Source of the DNA: Holotrichia oblita
Lineage: Eukaryota; Arthropoda; Insecta; Coleoptera; Scarabaeidae
Reading direction: 5' to 3'
DNA length: 64,000 nucleotides
Assembly: GCA_023690525.1 (NCBI GenBank)
Contig: CM043016.1
Span: 157,723,783 to 157,787,782, forward strand
The notes under the pieces were generated by a model. It did no database searches and was not told the origin of the DNA. It saw nothing but the letters and a program-made list of their open reading frames with translations. Shown here piece by piece: positions 40,431 to 55,690 of this stretch. The first letter of the stretch is position 1, and each line of letters opens with the position of its first letter. Made by a program: the position numbers and the translations under genes.

Positions 40431-43400
40431 TTTTACTTATAATAATTGGTGATTGTAGAGGTAAACGGGGCTCCCTCCTGGGACCTTACGGAAGGACTAA
40501 ACTCGAAAAGGGGGTGTCAAAAGACGCCTGAAGGATTTTTCTGTGCCTTAGGCTAGGTTTCCTTGCGATTAGATGCTAAATTTTCCCGATGTTTTCAGAT
40601 TAGTCGGAAATTCGCGTTTATCTCCCGAACGGTTGACGCTACGCCAAAACTATCTATGTCCGAATATATTCTTCTCGGCGAGTACTTGGATATTTTCGGG
40701 AAATTTTTTTTTCCGATTAAAACTAAAATCTTTTTGCGTCGCGGCGGCGGCGTCCGATTTAGCGTCGCCTTGCAGGTCGTCTCCAGCGAATTGCCCATGT
40801 GAACAATATCGATCGTCAAAATTTCAAAATTCCAACGCCCTTCTAAACGGCTTATTTTTTTGATTTTCCTCTGCCAAACTCGATTTTAGAAAATATATTA
40901 TTCATATACGCGTATATAAGATACCCTTTCATACGAGCGCCGGTGGCGTGATGCTTAGGTATTCGTCTTCGAATCGGATGGTACTAGGTTCAAACCCCTT
41001 CTACGACGTATCTGTTTTTTTTTTAATTTTGTTTATAGAGGAATATAGTTAAAATTTATTTTTCATTTACGACAAGGAACAAAAAATAAAAAAATAGGAG
41101 TTACTGCGAAAATATTCTATTTTTAATTAAATGTATAATTAAATAATATTTCATTATTTTTTTTACTTTAACCTACACATGCTCACAGAGGTAAGGGAGT
41201 CTTCTTTGATACCATCTTTTTATTTCCACAAATATATATTTACGAAAACAATAATGTACAAACAAGAAATGAAATAATAAATTATTACGACGATTTCCAA
41301 AATTTCAATGTTCCAACGCCTTTCTAAACCGCTTATTATTTTTTGATAATTCTCATCGTTACTTATACTAAAATCGTATATAGTTCAGTGTATTATCGAG
41401 ATTATACTACTATATATATATCTACATATTTTCGAAAGAGTCAAAAAGTCTTTTTTGCATACATTTTTTTTTATTTCTCTCCAGCGCGTCTTTAAGGGGG
41501 TCAATTTTTTTTCTCCGCTCTCCAATGTACAGGGGAAATTGAATGTCAATATTTTAGGGAACGATTTTTTAGTCTATTTTAAAAACAAAACTTCATATGA
41601 ACGTGTGACCTAAACGTCTGTCAAAGTAGGTAGCTGAAATTCCGTACGAACGCCACTGGTGGAATTAAAAAAAAATGTGGAACACTCAATAATGCCTCTT
41701 GATACATACATAGTTTTACAGGAATTAATGTAAAACTATTTATTTTCGAAAACTTTATCACCCTGTATCTCAAAAGTTAAGACCTTTAGGTCATATGTTC
41801 ATATGAAGTTTTCTTTTTATCATGACGAGTAGTATGCGATCCCGCTACGTCAGCAAAAAAAAAATCGTTCCCTGAAATATGGACATTCATTTTGGAAAGA
41901 GCCTGTATAGCGGGTTTTATTAAATCAAGACGGCCATACTCCGCTCTTTTACTTATAATAATTGGTGATTGTAGAGGTAAACGGGGCTCCCTCCTGGGAC
42001 CTTACGGAAGGACTAAACTCGAAAAGGGGGTGTCAAAAGACGCCTGAAGGATTTTTCTGTGCCTTAGGCTAGGTTTCCTTGCGATTAGATGCTAAATTTT
42101 CCCGATGTTTTCAGATTAGTCGGAAATTCGCGTTTATCTCCCGAACGGTTGACGCTACGCCAAAACTATCTATGTCCGAATATATTCTTCTCGGCGAGTA
42201 CTTGGATATTTTCGGGAAATTTTTTTTCCGATTAAAACTAAAATCTTTTTGCGTCGCGGCGGCGGCGTCCGATTTAGCGTCGCCTTGCAGGTCGTCTCCA
42301 GCGAATTGCCCATGTGAACAATATCGATCGTCAAAATTTCAAAATTCCAACGCCCTTCTAAACGGCTTATTTTTTTGATTTTCCTCTGCCAAACTCGATT
42401 TTAGAAAATATATTATTCATATACGCGTATATAAAATACCCTTTCATACGAGCGCCGGTGGCGTGATGCTTAGGTATTCGGCTTCGAATCGGATGGTACT
42501 AGGTTCAAACCCCCTTCTACGACGTATCTGTTTTTTTTTTAATTTTGTTTATAGAGGAATATAGTTAAAATTTATTTTTCATTTACGACAAGGAACAAAA
42601 AATAAAAAAATAGGAGTTACTGCGAAAATATTCTATTTTTAATTAAATGTATAATTAAATAATATTTCATTATTTTTTTACTTTAACCTACACATGCTCA
42701 CAGAGGTAAGGGAGTCTTCTTTGATACCATCTTTTTATTTCCACAAATATATATTTACGAAAACAATAATGTACAAACAAGGAATGAAATAATAAATTAT
42801 TACGACGATTTCCAAAATTTCAATGTTCCAACGCCTTTCTAAACCGCTTATTATTTTTTGATAATTCTCATCGTTACTTATACTAAAATCGTATATAGTT
42901 CAGTGTATTATCGAGATTATACTATATATATATCTACATATTTTCGAAAGAGTCAAAAAGTCTTTTTTGCATACATTTTTTTTATTTCTCTCCAGCGCGT
43001 CTTTAAGGGGGTCAATTTTTTTTCTCCGCTCTCCAATGTACAGGGGAAATTGAATGTCAATATTTTAGGGAACGATTTTTTAGTCTATTTTAAAAACAAA
43101 ACTTCATATGAACGTGTGACCTAAACGTCTGTCAAAGTAGGTAGCTGAAATTCCGTACGAACGCCACTGGTGGAATTAAAAAAAAATGTGGAACACTCAA
43201 TAATGCCTCTTGATACATACATAGTTTTACAGGAATTAATGTAAAACTATTTATTTTCGAAAACTTTATCACCCTGTATCTCAAAAGTTAAGACCTTTAG
43301 GTCATATGTTCATATGAAGTTTTCTTTTTATCATGACGAGTAGTATGCGATCCCGCTACGTCAGCAAAAAAAAATCGTTCCCTGAAATATGGACATTCAT

Positions 43401-46400
43401 TTTGGAAAGAGCCTGTATAGCGGGTTTTATTAAATCAAGACGGCCATACTCCGCTCTTTATACTATAATAATTGGTGATTGTAGAGGTAAACGGGGCTCC
43501 CTCCTGGGACCTTACGGAAGGACTAAACTCGAAAAGGGGGTGTCAAAAGACGCCTGAAGGATTTTTCTAATGCCTTAGGCTAGGTTTCCTTGCGATTAGA
43601 TGCTAAATTTTCCCGATGTTTTCAGATTAGTCGGAAATTCGCGTTTATCTCCCGAACGGTTGACGCTACGCCAAAACTATCTATGTCCGAATATATTCTT
43701 CTCGGCGAGTACTTGGATATTTTCGGGAAATTTTTTTTTCCGATTAAAACTAAAATCTTTTTGCGTCGCGGCGGCGGCGTCCGATTTAGCGTCGCCTTGC
43801 AGGTCGTCTCCAGCGAATTGCCCATGTGAACAATATCGATCGTCAAAATTTCAAAATTCCAACGCCCTTCTAAACGGCTTATTTTTTTGATTTTCCTCTG
43901 CCAAACTCGATTTTAGAAAATATATTATTCATATACGCGTATATAAAATACCCTTTCATACGAGCGCCGGTGGCGTGATGCTTAGGTATTCGGCTTCGAA
44001 TCGGATGGTACTAGGTTCAAACCCCTTCTACGACGTATCTGTTTTTTTTTTAATTTTGTTTATAGAGGAATATAGTTAAAATTTATTTTTCATTTACGAC
44101 AAGGAACAAAAAATAAAAAAATAGGAGTTACTGCGAAAATATTCTATTTTTAATTAAATGTATAATTAAATAATATTTCATTATTTTTTTTACTTTAACC
44201 TACACATGCTCACAGAGGTAAGGGAGTCTTCTTTGATACCATCTTTTTATTTCCACAAATATATATTTACGAAAACAATAATGTACAAACAAGAAATGAA
44301 ATAATAAATTATTACGACGATTTCCAAAATTTCAATGTTCCAACGCCTTTCTAAACCGCTTATTATTTTTTGATAATTCTCATCGTTACTTATACTAAAA
44401 TCGTATATAGTTCAGTGTATTATCGAGATTATACTATAGTATATATCTACATATTTTCGAAAGAGTCAAAAAGTCTTTTTTGCATACATTTTTTTTTATT
44501 TCTCTCCAGCGCGTCTTTAAGGGGGTCAATTTTTTTTCTCCGCTCTCCAATGTACAGGGGAAATTGAATGTCAATATTTTAGGGAACGATTTTTTAGTCT
44601 ATTTTAAAAACAAAACTTCATATGAACGTGTGACCTAAACGTCTGTCAAAGTAGGTAGCTGAAATTCCGTACGAACGCCACTGGTGGAATTAAAAAAAAA
44701 TGTGGAACACTCAATAATGCCTCTTGATACATACATAGTTTTACAGGAATTAATGTAAAACTATTTATTTTCGAAAACTTTATCACCCTGTATCTCAAAA
44801 GTTAAGACCTTTAGGTCATATGTTCATATGAAGTTTTCTTTTTATCATGACGAGTAGTATGCGATCCCGCTACGTCAGCAAAAAAAAATCGTTCCCTGAA
44901 ATATGGACATTCATTTTGGAAAGAGCCTGTATAGCGGGTTTTATTAAATCAAGACGGCCATACTCCGCTCTTTTACTTATAATAATTGGTGATTGTAGAG
45001 GTAAACGGGGCTCCCTCCTGGGACCTTACGGAAGGACTAAACTCGAAAAGGGGGTGTCGAAAGACGCCTGAAGGATTTTTCTGTGCCTTAGGCTAGGTTT
45101 CCTTGCGATTAGATGCTAAATTTTCCCGATGTTTTCAGATTAGTCGGAAATTCGCGTTTATCTCCCGAACGGTTGACGCTACGCCAAAACTATCTATGTC
45201 CGAATATATTCTTCTCGGCGAGTACTTGGATATTTTCGGGAAATTTTTTTTCCGATTAAAACTAAAATCTTTTTGCGTCGCGGCGGCGGCGTCCGATTTA
45301 GCGTCGCCTTGCAGGTCGTCTCCAGCGAATTGCCCATGTGAACAATATCGATCGTCAAAATTTCAAAATTCCAACGCCCTTCTAAACGGCTTATTTTTTT
45401 GATTTTCCTCTGCCAAACTCGATTTTAGAAAATATATTATTCATATACGCGTATATAAGATACCCTTTCATACGAGCGCCGGTGGCGTGATGCTTAGGTA
45501 TTCGGCTTCGAATCGGATGGTACTAGGTTCAAACCCCTTCTACGACGTATCTGTTTTTTTTTTAATTTTGTTTATAGAGGAATATAGTTAAAATTTATTT
45601 TTCATTTACGACAAGGAACAAAAAATAAAAAAATAGGAGTTACTGCGAAAATATTCTATTTTTAATTAAATGTATAATTAAATAATATTTCATTATTTTT
45701 TTTACTTTAACCTACACATGCTCACAGAGGTAAGGGAGTCTTCTTTGATACCATCTTTTTATTTCCACAAATATATATTTACGAAAACAATAATGTACAA
45801 ACAAGGAATGAAATAATAAATTATTACGACGATTTCCAAAATTTCAATGTTCCAACGCCTTTCTAAACCGCTTATTATTTTTTGATAATTCTCATCGTTA
45901 CTTATACTAAAATCGTATATAGTTCAGTGTATTATCGAGATTATACTATAGTATATATCTACATATTTTCGAAAGAGTCAAAAAGTCTTTTTTGCATACA
46001 TTTTTTTATTTCTCTCCAGCGCGTCTTTAAGGGGGTCAATTTTTTTTCTCCGCTCTCCAATGTACAGGGGAAATTGAATGTCAATATTTTAGGGAACGAT
46101 TTTTTAGTCTATTTTAAAAACAAAACTTCATATGAACGTGTGACCTAAACGTCTGTCAAAGTAGGTAGCTGAAATTCCGTACGAACGCCACTGGTGGAAT
46201 TAAAAAAAAATGTGGAACACTCAATAATGCCTCTTGATACATACATAGTTTTACAGGAATTAATGTAAAACTATTTATTTTCGAAAACTTTATCACCCTG
46301 TATCTCAAAAGTTAAGACCTTTAGGTCATATGTTCATATGAAGTTTTCTTTTTATCATGACGAGTAGTATGCGATCCCGCTACGTCAGCAAAAAAAAAAA

Positions 46401-49400
46401 TCGTTCCCTGAAATATGGACATTCATTTTGGAAAGAGCCTGTATAGCGGGTTTTATTAAATCAAGACGGCCATACTCCGCTCTTTTTACTTATAATAATT
46501 GGTGATTGTAGAGGTAAACGGGGCTCCCTCCTGGGACCTTACGGAAGGACTAAACTCGAAAAGGGGGTGTCAAAAGACGCCTAAAGGATTTTTCTGTGCC
46601 TTAGGCTAGGTTTCCTTGCGATTAGATGCTAAATTTTCCCGATGTTTTCAGATTAGTCGGAAATTCGCGTTTATCTCCCGAACGGTTGACGCTACGCCAA
46701 AACTATCTATGTCCGAATATATTCTTCTCGGCGAGTACTTGGATATTTTCGGGAAATTTTTTTTCCGATTAAAACTAAAATCTTTTTGCGTCGCGGCGGC
46801 GGCGTCCGATTTAGCGTCGCCTTGCAGGTCGTCTCCAGCGAATTGCCCATGTGAACAATATCGATCGTCAAAATTTCAAAATTCCAACGCCCTTCTAAAC
46901 GGCTTATTTTTTTGATTTTCCTCTGCCAAACTCGATTTTAGAAAATATATTATTCATATACGCGTATATAAGATACCCTTTCATACGAGCGCCGGTGGCG
47001 TGATGCTTAGGTATTCGGCTTCGAATCGGATGGTACTAGGTTCAAACCCCTTCTACGACGTATCTGTTTTTTTTTTAATTTTGTTTATAGAGGAATATAG
47101 TTAAAATTTATTTTTCATTTACGACAAGGAACAAAAAATAAAAAAATAGGAGTTACTGCGAAAATATTCTATTTTTAATTAAATGTATAATTAAATAATA
47201 TTTCATTATTTTTTTTACTTTAACCTACACATGCTCACAGAGGTAAGGGAGTCTTCTTTGATACCATCTTTTTATTTCCACAAATATATATTTACGAAAA
47301 CAATAATGTACAAACAAGGAATGAAATAATAAATTATTACGACGATTTCCAAAATTTCAATGTTCCAACGCCTTTCTAAACCGCTTATTATTTTTTGATA
47401 ATTCTCATCGTTACTTATACTAAAATCGTATATAGTTCAGTGTATTATCGAGATTATACTATAGTATATATCTACATATTTTCGAAAGAGTCAAAAAGTC
47501 TTTTTTGCATACATTTTTTTTTATTTCTCTCCAGCGCGTCTTTAAGGGGGTCAATTTTTTTTCTCCGCTCTCCAATGTACAGGGGAAATTGAATGTCAAT
47601 ATTTTAGGGAACGATTTTTTAGTCTATTTTAAAAACAAAACTTCATATGAACGTGTGACCTAAACGTCTGTCAAAGTAGGTAGCTGAAATTCCGTACGAA
47701 CGCCACTGGTGGAATTAAAAAAAATGTGGAACACTCAATAATGCCTCTTGATACATACATAGTTTTACAGGAATTAATGTAAAACTATTTATTTTCGAAA
47801 ACTTTATCACCCTGTATCTCAAAAGTTAAGACCTTTAGGTCATATGTTCATATGAAGTTTTCTTTTTATCATGACGAGTAGTATGCGATCCCGCTACGTC
47901 AGCAAAAAAAAAATCGTTCCCTGAAATATGGACATTCATTTTGGAAAGAGCCTGTATAGCGGGTTTTATTAAATCAAGACGGCCATACTCCGCTCTTTTA
48001 CTTATAATAATTGGTGATTGTAGAGGTAAACGGGGCTCCCTCCTGGGACCTTACGGAAGGACTAAACTCGAAAAGGGGGTGTCAAAAGACGCCTGAAGGA
48101 TTTTTCTGTGCCTTAGGCTAGGTTTCCTTGCGATTAGATGCTAAATTTTCCCGATGTTTTCAGATTAGTCGGAAATTCGCGTTTATCTCCCGAACGGTTG
48201 ACGCTACGCCAAAACTATCTATGTCCGAATATATTCTTCTCGGCGAGTACTTGGATATTTTCGGGAAATTTTTTTTCCGATTAAAACTAAAATCTTTTTG
48301 CGTCGCGGCGGCGGCGTCCGATTTAGCGTCGCCTTGCAGGTCGTCTCCAGCGAATTGCCCATGTGAACAATATCGATCGTCAAAATTTCAAAATTCCAAC
48401 GCCCTTCTAAACGGCTTATTTTTTTGATTTTCCTCTGCCAAACTCGATTTTAGAAAATATATTATTCATATACGCGTATATAAGATACCCTTTCATACGA
48501 GCGCCGGTGGCGTGATGCTTAGGTATTCGGCTTCGAATCGGATGGTACTAGGTTCAAACCCCTTCTACGACGTATCTGTTTTTTTTTTAATTTTGTTTAT
48601 AGAGGAATATAGTTAAAATTTATTTTTCATTTACGACAAGGAACAAAAAATAAAAAAATAGGAGTTACTGCGAAAATATTCTATTTTTAATTAAATGTAT
48701 AATTAAATAATATTTCATTATTTTTTTTACTTTAACCTACACATGCTCACAGAGGTAAGGGAGTCTTCTTTGATACCATCTTTTTATTTCCACAAATATA
48801 TATTTACGAAAACAATAATGTACAAACAAGGAATGAAATAATAAATTATTACGACGATTTCCAAAATTTCAATGTTCCAACGCCTTTCTAAACCGCTTAT
48901 TATTTTTTGATAATTCTCATCGTTACTTATACTAAAATCGTATATAGTTCAGTGTATTATCGAGATTATACTATAGTATATATCTACATATTTTCGAAAG
49001 AGTCAAAAAGTCTTTTTTGCATACATTTTTTTTTATTTCTCTCCAGCGCGTCTTTAAGGGGGTCAATTTTTTTTCTCCGCTCTCCAATGTACAGGGGAAA
49101 TTGAATGTCAATATTTTAGGGAACGATTTTTTAGTCTATTTTAAAAACAAAACTTCATATGAACGTGTGACCTAAACGTCTGTCAAAGTAGGTAGCTGAA
49201 ATTCCGTACGAACGCCACTGGTGGAATTAAAAAAAAATGTGGAACACTCAATAATGCCTCTTGATACATACATAGTTTTACAGGAATTAATGTAAAACTA
49301 TTTATTTTCGAAAACTTTATCACCCTGTATCTCAAAAGTTAAGACCTTTAGGTCATATGTTCATATGAAGTTTTCTTTTTATCATGACGAGTAGTATGCG

Positions 49401-52400
49401 ATCCCGCTACGTCAGCAAAAAAAAATCGTTCCCTGAAATATGGACATTCATTTTGGAAAGAGCCTGTATAGCGGGTTTTATTAAATCAAGACGGCCATAC
49501 TCCGCTCTTTTACTTATAATAATTGGTGATTGTAGAGGTAAACGGGGCTCCCTCCTGGGACCTTACGGAAGGACTAAACTCGAAAAGGGGGTGTCAAAAG
49601 ACGCCTGAAGGATTTTTCTGTGCCTTAGGCTAGGTTTCCTTGCGATTAGATGCTAAATTTTCCCGATGTTTTCAGATTAGTCGGAAATTCGCGTTTATCT
49701 CCCGAACGGTTGACGCTACGCCAAAACTATCTATGTCCGAATATATTCTTCTCGGCGAGTACTTGGATATTTTCGGGAAATTTTTTTTCCGATTAAAACT
49801 AAAATCTTTTTGCGTCGCGGCGGCGGCGTCCGATTTAGCGTCGCCTTGCAGGTCGTCTCCAGCGAATTGCCCATGTGAACAATATCGATCGTCAAAATTT
49901 CAAAATTCCAACGCCCTTCTAAACGGCTTATTTTTTTGATTTTCCTCTGCCAAACTCGATTTTAGAAAATATATTATTCATATACGCGTATATAAGATAC
50001 CCTTTCATACGAGCGCCGGTGGCGTGATGCTTAGGTATTCGGCTTCGAATCGGATGGTACTAGGTTCAAACCCCTTCTACGACGTATCTGTTTTTTTTTT
50101 TAATTTTGTTTATAGAGGAATATAGTTAAAATTTATTTTTCATTTACGACAAGGAACAAAAAATAAAAAAATAGGAGTTACTGCGAAAATATTCTATTTT
50201 TAATTAAATGTATAATTAAATAATATTTCATTATTTTTTTTACTTTAACCTACACATGCTCACAGAGGTAAGGGAGTCTTCTTTGATACCATCTTTTTAT
50301 TTCCACAAATATATATTTACGAAAACAATAATGTACAAACAAGGAATGAAATAATAAATTATTACGACGATTTCCAAAATTTCAATGTTCCAACGCCTTT
50401 CTAAACCGCTTATTATTTTTTGATAATTCTCATCGTTACTTATACTAAAATCGTATATAGTTCAGTGTATTATCGAGATTATACTATAGTATATATCTAC
50501 ATATTTTCGAAAGAGTCAAAAAGTCTTTTTTGCATACATTTTTTTATTTCTCTCCAGCGCGTCTTTAAGGGGGTCAATTTTTTTTCTCCGCTCTCCAATG
50601 TACAGGGGAAATTGAATGTCAATATTTTAGGGAACGATTTTTTAGTCTATTTTAAAAACAAAACTTCATATGAACGTGTGACCTAAACGTCTGTCAAAGT
50701 AGGTAGCTGAAATTCCGTACGAACGCCACTGGTGGAATTAAAAAAAAATGTGGAACACTCAATAATGCCTCTTGATACATACATAGTTTTACAGGAATTA
50801 ATGTAAAACTATTTATTTTCGAAAACTTTATCACCCTGTATCTCAAAAGTTAAGACCTTTAGGTCATATGTTCATATGAAGTTTTCTTTTTATCATGACG
50901 AGTAGTATGCGATCCCGCTACGTCAGCAAAAAAAAATCGTTCCCTGAAATATGGACATTCATTTTGGAAAGAGCCTGTATAGCGGGTTTTATTAAATCAA
51001 GACGGCCATACTCCGCTCTTTTTACTTATAATAATTGGTGATTGTAGAGGTAAACGGGGCTCCCCTCTGGGACCTTACGGAAGGACTAAACTCAGGGGCG
51101 TGTCAAAAGGCCTTGAAGGATTTTTATTGCCTTAGGCTAGGTTTCCGCCTTGCGATTAGATACTAAATTTTTCCCGATGTTTTCCAGATTAGTCGGAAAT
51201 TCGCGTTTATCTCCCGAACGGTTGACGCTACGCCAAAACTATCTATGTCGAATATATTCTTCTCGCTTCGAGTACTTGGATATTTTCGGGAAATTTTTTT
51301 CCGATTAAAACTAAAATCTTTTGCGTCACTTGGCAGCGACGTCCGATTTAGCGTCGCCTTGCGGGTCGTCTCCAGCGAATTGCCCATGTGAACAATATCG
51401 ATCGTCAAAATTTCAAAATTCCAACGCCCTTCTGAAAGCAGCTTATTTTGATTTTCCTCTGCCAAACTCGATTTTAGAAAATATATTATTCATATACGCG
51501 TATATAAAATACCATTTTATACGAGCGCCGGTGGCGGTGATGCTTAGGTATTCGGCTTCGAATCGGATGGTACTAGGTTCAAACCCCTTCTACGACGTAT
51601 CTATTTTTTTTTTTAATTTTGTTTATAGAGGAATATAGTTAAAATTTAGTTTTCATTTACGACAAGGAACAAAAAATAAAAAAATAGGAGTTACTGCGAA
51701 AATATTCTATTTTTAATTAAATGTATAATTAAATAATATTTCATTATTTTTTACTTTAACCTACACATGCTCACAGAGGTAAGGGAGTCTTCTTTGATAC
51801 CATCTTTTTATTTCCACAAATATATATTTACGAAAAACAATAATGTACAAACAAGAAATGAAATAATAAATTATTACGACGACTTCCAATATTTCAATGT
51901 TCCAACGCCTTTCTAAACCGCTTATTATTTTTTGATAATTCTCATCGTTACTATACTAAAATCGTATATAGTTCAGTGTATTATCGAGATTATACATATA
52001 TATATATCTACATATTTTGAAAAGGAGGTCAAAAAGTCTTTTTGCATACATTTTTTTTTATTTCTCTCCAGCGCGTCTTTAAGGAGGTCAATTTTTTTTC
52101 TCCGCTCTCCAATGTACAGGGGAAATTGAATGTCAATATTTCAGGGAACGATTTTTTAGTCTATTTTAAAAACAAAACTTGTACGAACGTGTGACCTAAA
52201 CGTCTGTCAAAGTAGGTGGCTGAAATTTCGTACGAACGCCACTGGTGGAATTAAAAAAAAATGTGGAACACTCAATAATGCCTCTTGATACATACATAGT
52301 TTTACAGGAATTAATGTAAAACTATTTTATTTTCGAAAACTTTATCACCCTGTATCTCAAAAGTTAAGACCTTTAGGTCATATGTTCATATGAAGTTTTC

Positions 52401-52461
52401 TTTTTATCATGACGAGTAGTATGCGATCCCGCTACGTCAGCAAAAAAAAAAAAAAAAAAAA

Positions 52462-54050
52462 AAGAAGTCCACTCAACGACTTTGACAGGTAAACATTGAA
52501 ATTCCTAACAAATTTCCTCTCTTCTAAAAATTACGAGATTTATTTAATATTTGTACCTTAACATCTATACAGTTACCCGTAAGGACGTATTTGTTACTGT
52601 AATACGTAATGGACAGCTTTTAATATCTAATCAAGGCCGTTAGAATTTTCTCTCTTAAACTATTTACACTGCGAGAAAGCGCGCAATTTGAATAATATGG
52701 AATATCTTAAAACATGCTGTCCCTCTCTAAATATACAGATATATATCTCATGATAAACACATTTGTCAATATTCTATTAGATACACATGTCACCTATAAA
52801 TAATATATTCCGTTATTATTAAATAAAAAACTTGAAAGAAATATCGAATTTTAAGCGTTCATAACTTCATTACGTAAAATAAGTAAAGAAATACTACAAA
52901 ATTTGAACTGTCAAGACGGACTTTTTATTCTGCGTTTACATCGAGATCATGAGTTGTTGATTTTTCGGTAAAACATTTTGTGATTGTCATTAAGATAATA
53001 TATACATATAGTATTGAGATTAATTAAATAATCGTAGATATAACTGCACTTTACCAAATAACTTCATTGTATCTTAATAGATGGCAGCATATCTGAGGTA
53101 TACATGTTTAGTGCAATGTATCAAGCGCTCAATTTGAATATTATGGTATTTCTGAACACATGTTATCTCTTCCAAAAATATAAGTATATACGTCATGTTA
53201 AAAACATTTGTCAATATACTAATAGATACACATTTTACCTATAAATAATATATTCCGTTATTATTAATAAAAATAGTTGAAAAAATACATCTAACGCGAA
53301 ACGCGAAAAGTCAAATTGTAATCGTCAAAACCTCATTACGTAATATAATGGAAAAATACTACGTGACGTCATTTACTTATTACAAAAAATATATATCAAA
53401 ATTAAATACGTTAAAATACGTCTACGTACAAAATACCATCTTTAATAACTAGAGCAATAATCATTAGGCGGCCCTCATAATAAATCGTTGACGTTAGCGC
53501 GTCTGCGATCAAAATTTGAACTGTCAAGACGGATTTTTACACTTAGAAGGTTATAGGGTTTATTAGTTCTTTTCATATTACTACCGGGAAAATTTAATTT
53601 CTTCCCAACGATATTAAAAATATTGATAAACACATTTGTCAATACTCTGTTTGATAAAATGTATAAATTGTAGAATGATGACTTAAATTCATAATTCAGC
53701 AAGTATACAGGCTAACTGCTAATGAAGCGACCATACTTTACAGTTATGTAAAATAAAGAGCGTTTCTACATAGAATGCCATTGATTTATTAAAATAGTCC
53801 GTGAAAAAATCGATTAAAAATAAAATAAGTATGCACATTGCTTTTTCATACTGCTCAATTCGTATAACATTTTTTTTTTTTTTTTTTCATTTTAGTAGTT
53901 CATTAGCTGGGACACTCGACATATTCTGTCGGGTTAAGATTAGCGGAAATGCTGGTCGGTGGGCCGGAAGAGTTCAGTCTAAATTCGAATACTTGGGATG
54001 GGTCAGCTTAGACCAAACTCGAAGAGTTTGGGTGGGGTCAACTAGTTTAC
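52462..54050. repeat. Array flank block F, copy 2 (longer)
   Basis: The second half (53080-54050) repeats 32049-33010. The first half (52462-53079) has no counterpart before copy 1 because of the gap, but parts of it appear in the anomalous unit at 38.87-39.16 kb. Two internal sub-repeats about 440 bases apart share AATTTGAACTGTCAAGACGG and CATTTGTCAATA. The hairpin before the array start is conserved. Confidence 0.88.
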
Positions 54051-55690
54051 TATACTAATTGGTGATTGTAGAGTTAAACGGGGCTCCCTCCTGGGACCTT
54101 ACGGAAGGACTAAACTCGGAAAAGTAGGGTGTCGATCGACGCCTAAAGGATTTTTCTAATCAACTGTCTAGGTTTTCCGGCGAACCGACCTTGACTTTTC
54201 GCGGGATGTTTTCAGATTGGACCGGAAATTCGCGTTTATCTCCTGAACGGTTGACGCTACGCCAAAACTATCTATGTCCGAATATATTCTTCTCGGCGAG
54301 TACTTGGATATTTTCGGGAAATTTTTTTCCGATTAAAACTAAAAATGTCGCGGCGGCGGCGTCCGATTTAGCGTCGCCTTGCAGGTCGTCTCCAGCGAAT
54401 TGCCCATGTGAATAATATCGATCGTCAAAATTTCAAAATTCCAACGCCCTTCTAAACGGCTTATTTTTTTTTGATTTTCGTCTGCCAAACTCGATTTTAG
54501 AAAATATATTATTTATATACGCGTATATAAGATACCCTTTTTCATACGAGCGCCGGTGGCGTGACGCTTAGGTCTTCGGCTTCGAATCGGATGGTACTAG
54601 GTTCAAACCCCCTTCTACGACGTATCTGTTTTTTTTTTTAATTTTGTTTATAGAGGAATATAGTTAAAATTTATTTTCATTTACGACAAGGAACAAAAAA
54701 TAAAAAAATAGGAGTTACTGCGAAAATATTCTATTTTTTAATTAAATGTATAATTAAATAATATTTCATTATTTTTTTTACTTTAACCTACACATGCTCA
54801 CAGAGGTAAGGAGTCTTCTTTGATACCATCTTTTTATTTCCACAAATATATATTTACGAAAACAATAATGTACAAACAAGGAATGAAATAATAAATTATT
54901 ACGACGATTTCCAAAATTTCAATTTCAAACGCCTTTCTAAACCGCTTATTATTTTTTGTATTCTCGTTTGGTAAAAATCGTATATAGTTCAGTGTATTAT
55001 CGAGATTATACTAAGTATATATCTACATATTTTCGAAAGTCAAAGTCTTTGCATACATTTTTTTTATTTCTCTCCAAAGGGTCCAATTTTTCATGCCATG
55101 GAAATTGAATGTCAATATTTTAGGGAACGATTTCATAGTGTATTTTAATAAGGGAAATTTGTCTATAAACTATCATATGAACGTATGACCTAAACGTCTG
55201 TCAAAGTAGGTAGCTGAAATTCCATTACGAACGCCACTGGTGGAATTAAAAAAAAAATGTGGAACACTCAATAATGCCTCTTGATACATACGTATAGTTT
55301 AAAATTCAGTGGGAATTAATAAAAAACTATTTATTTTAAGAAAACTTTATCACCCTGTATCTCAAAAGTTAAGACCTTTAGGTCATATGTTCATATGAAG
55401 TTTTCTCTTTAACATGACGAGTAGTATGCGATCCAAAATTTTACGTCAGAACAAAAAAAAAAAACTATTTATTTTCGAAAACTTTATCACCCTGTATCTC
55501 AAAAGCTAAGACCTTTAACCGCATATGTTCATATGAAGTTTTCTTTTTATCATGACGACTAATCTGACGATCCCGCTACGATCCAGCAAAAAAAAAAAAA
55601 AAAAAACCCTTCCCTGAAATATGGACATTCATTTTGGAAAGTGCCTGTATAGCGGGTTTTATTCAATCAAGACAGCCATATTCCGCTCTT
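54051..55690 (+). repeat. A/B hybrid satellite unit
   Basis: This unit of about 1,644 bases starts like family A, with the A-type GC-rich block and tRNA-like module at 54546-54620. Its last third carries the doubled CACCCTGTATCTC block (55349 and 55489) characteristic of family B. It also has many small changes. It marks a recombination point between the families. Confidence 0.8.

Larger units (their letters stand above)
33011..52461 (+). repeat. Satellite family A, 1,512-bp monomer, about 13 units
   Basis: Units, marked by AATTGGTGAT, start at 33021, 34533, 36045, 37557, 40444, 41960, 43470, 44984, 46497, 48009, 49521 and 51033, with one anomalous unit between 38.6 and 40.4 kb. Spacing is 1510-1516 bases, and neighbours are almost identical apart from homopolymer lengths. 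The last unit (51.03-52.46) has many small changes, as expected at an array edge. Landmarks in each unit: CCGAACGGTTGACGCTACGC near +180, a GC-rich GCGGCGGCG near +300, a tRNA-like module near +490 to +580, a second copy of a TTTCAAxxTTCCAACGCC block 480 bases after the first, CACCCTGTATCTC near +1310, and an A-run near +1405. Confidence 0.95.

Noticed and set aside
33140..50000. Recurrent 74-99-codon frames in every satellite unit (for example starting MRLDAKFSRC)
   Set aside because: They repeat because the DNA repeats. The frame changes whenever a T-run differs by one base, both strands have equivalents, and no protein motif is visible.
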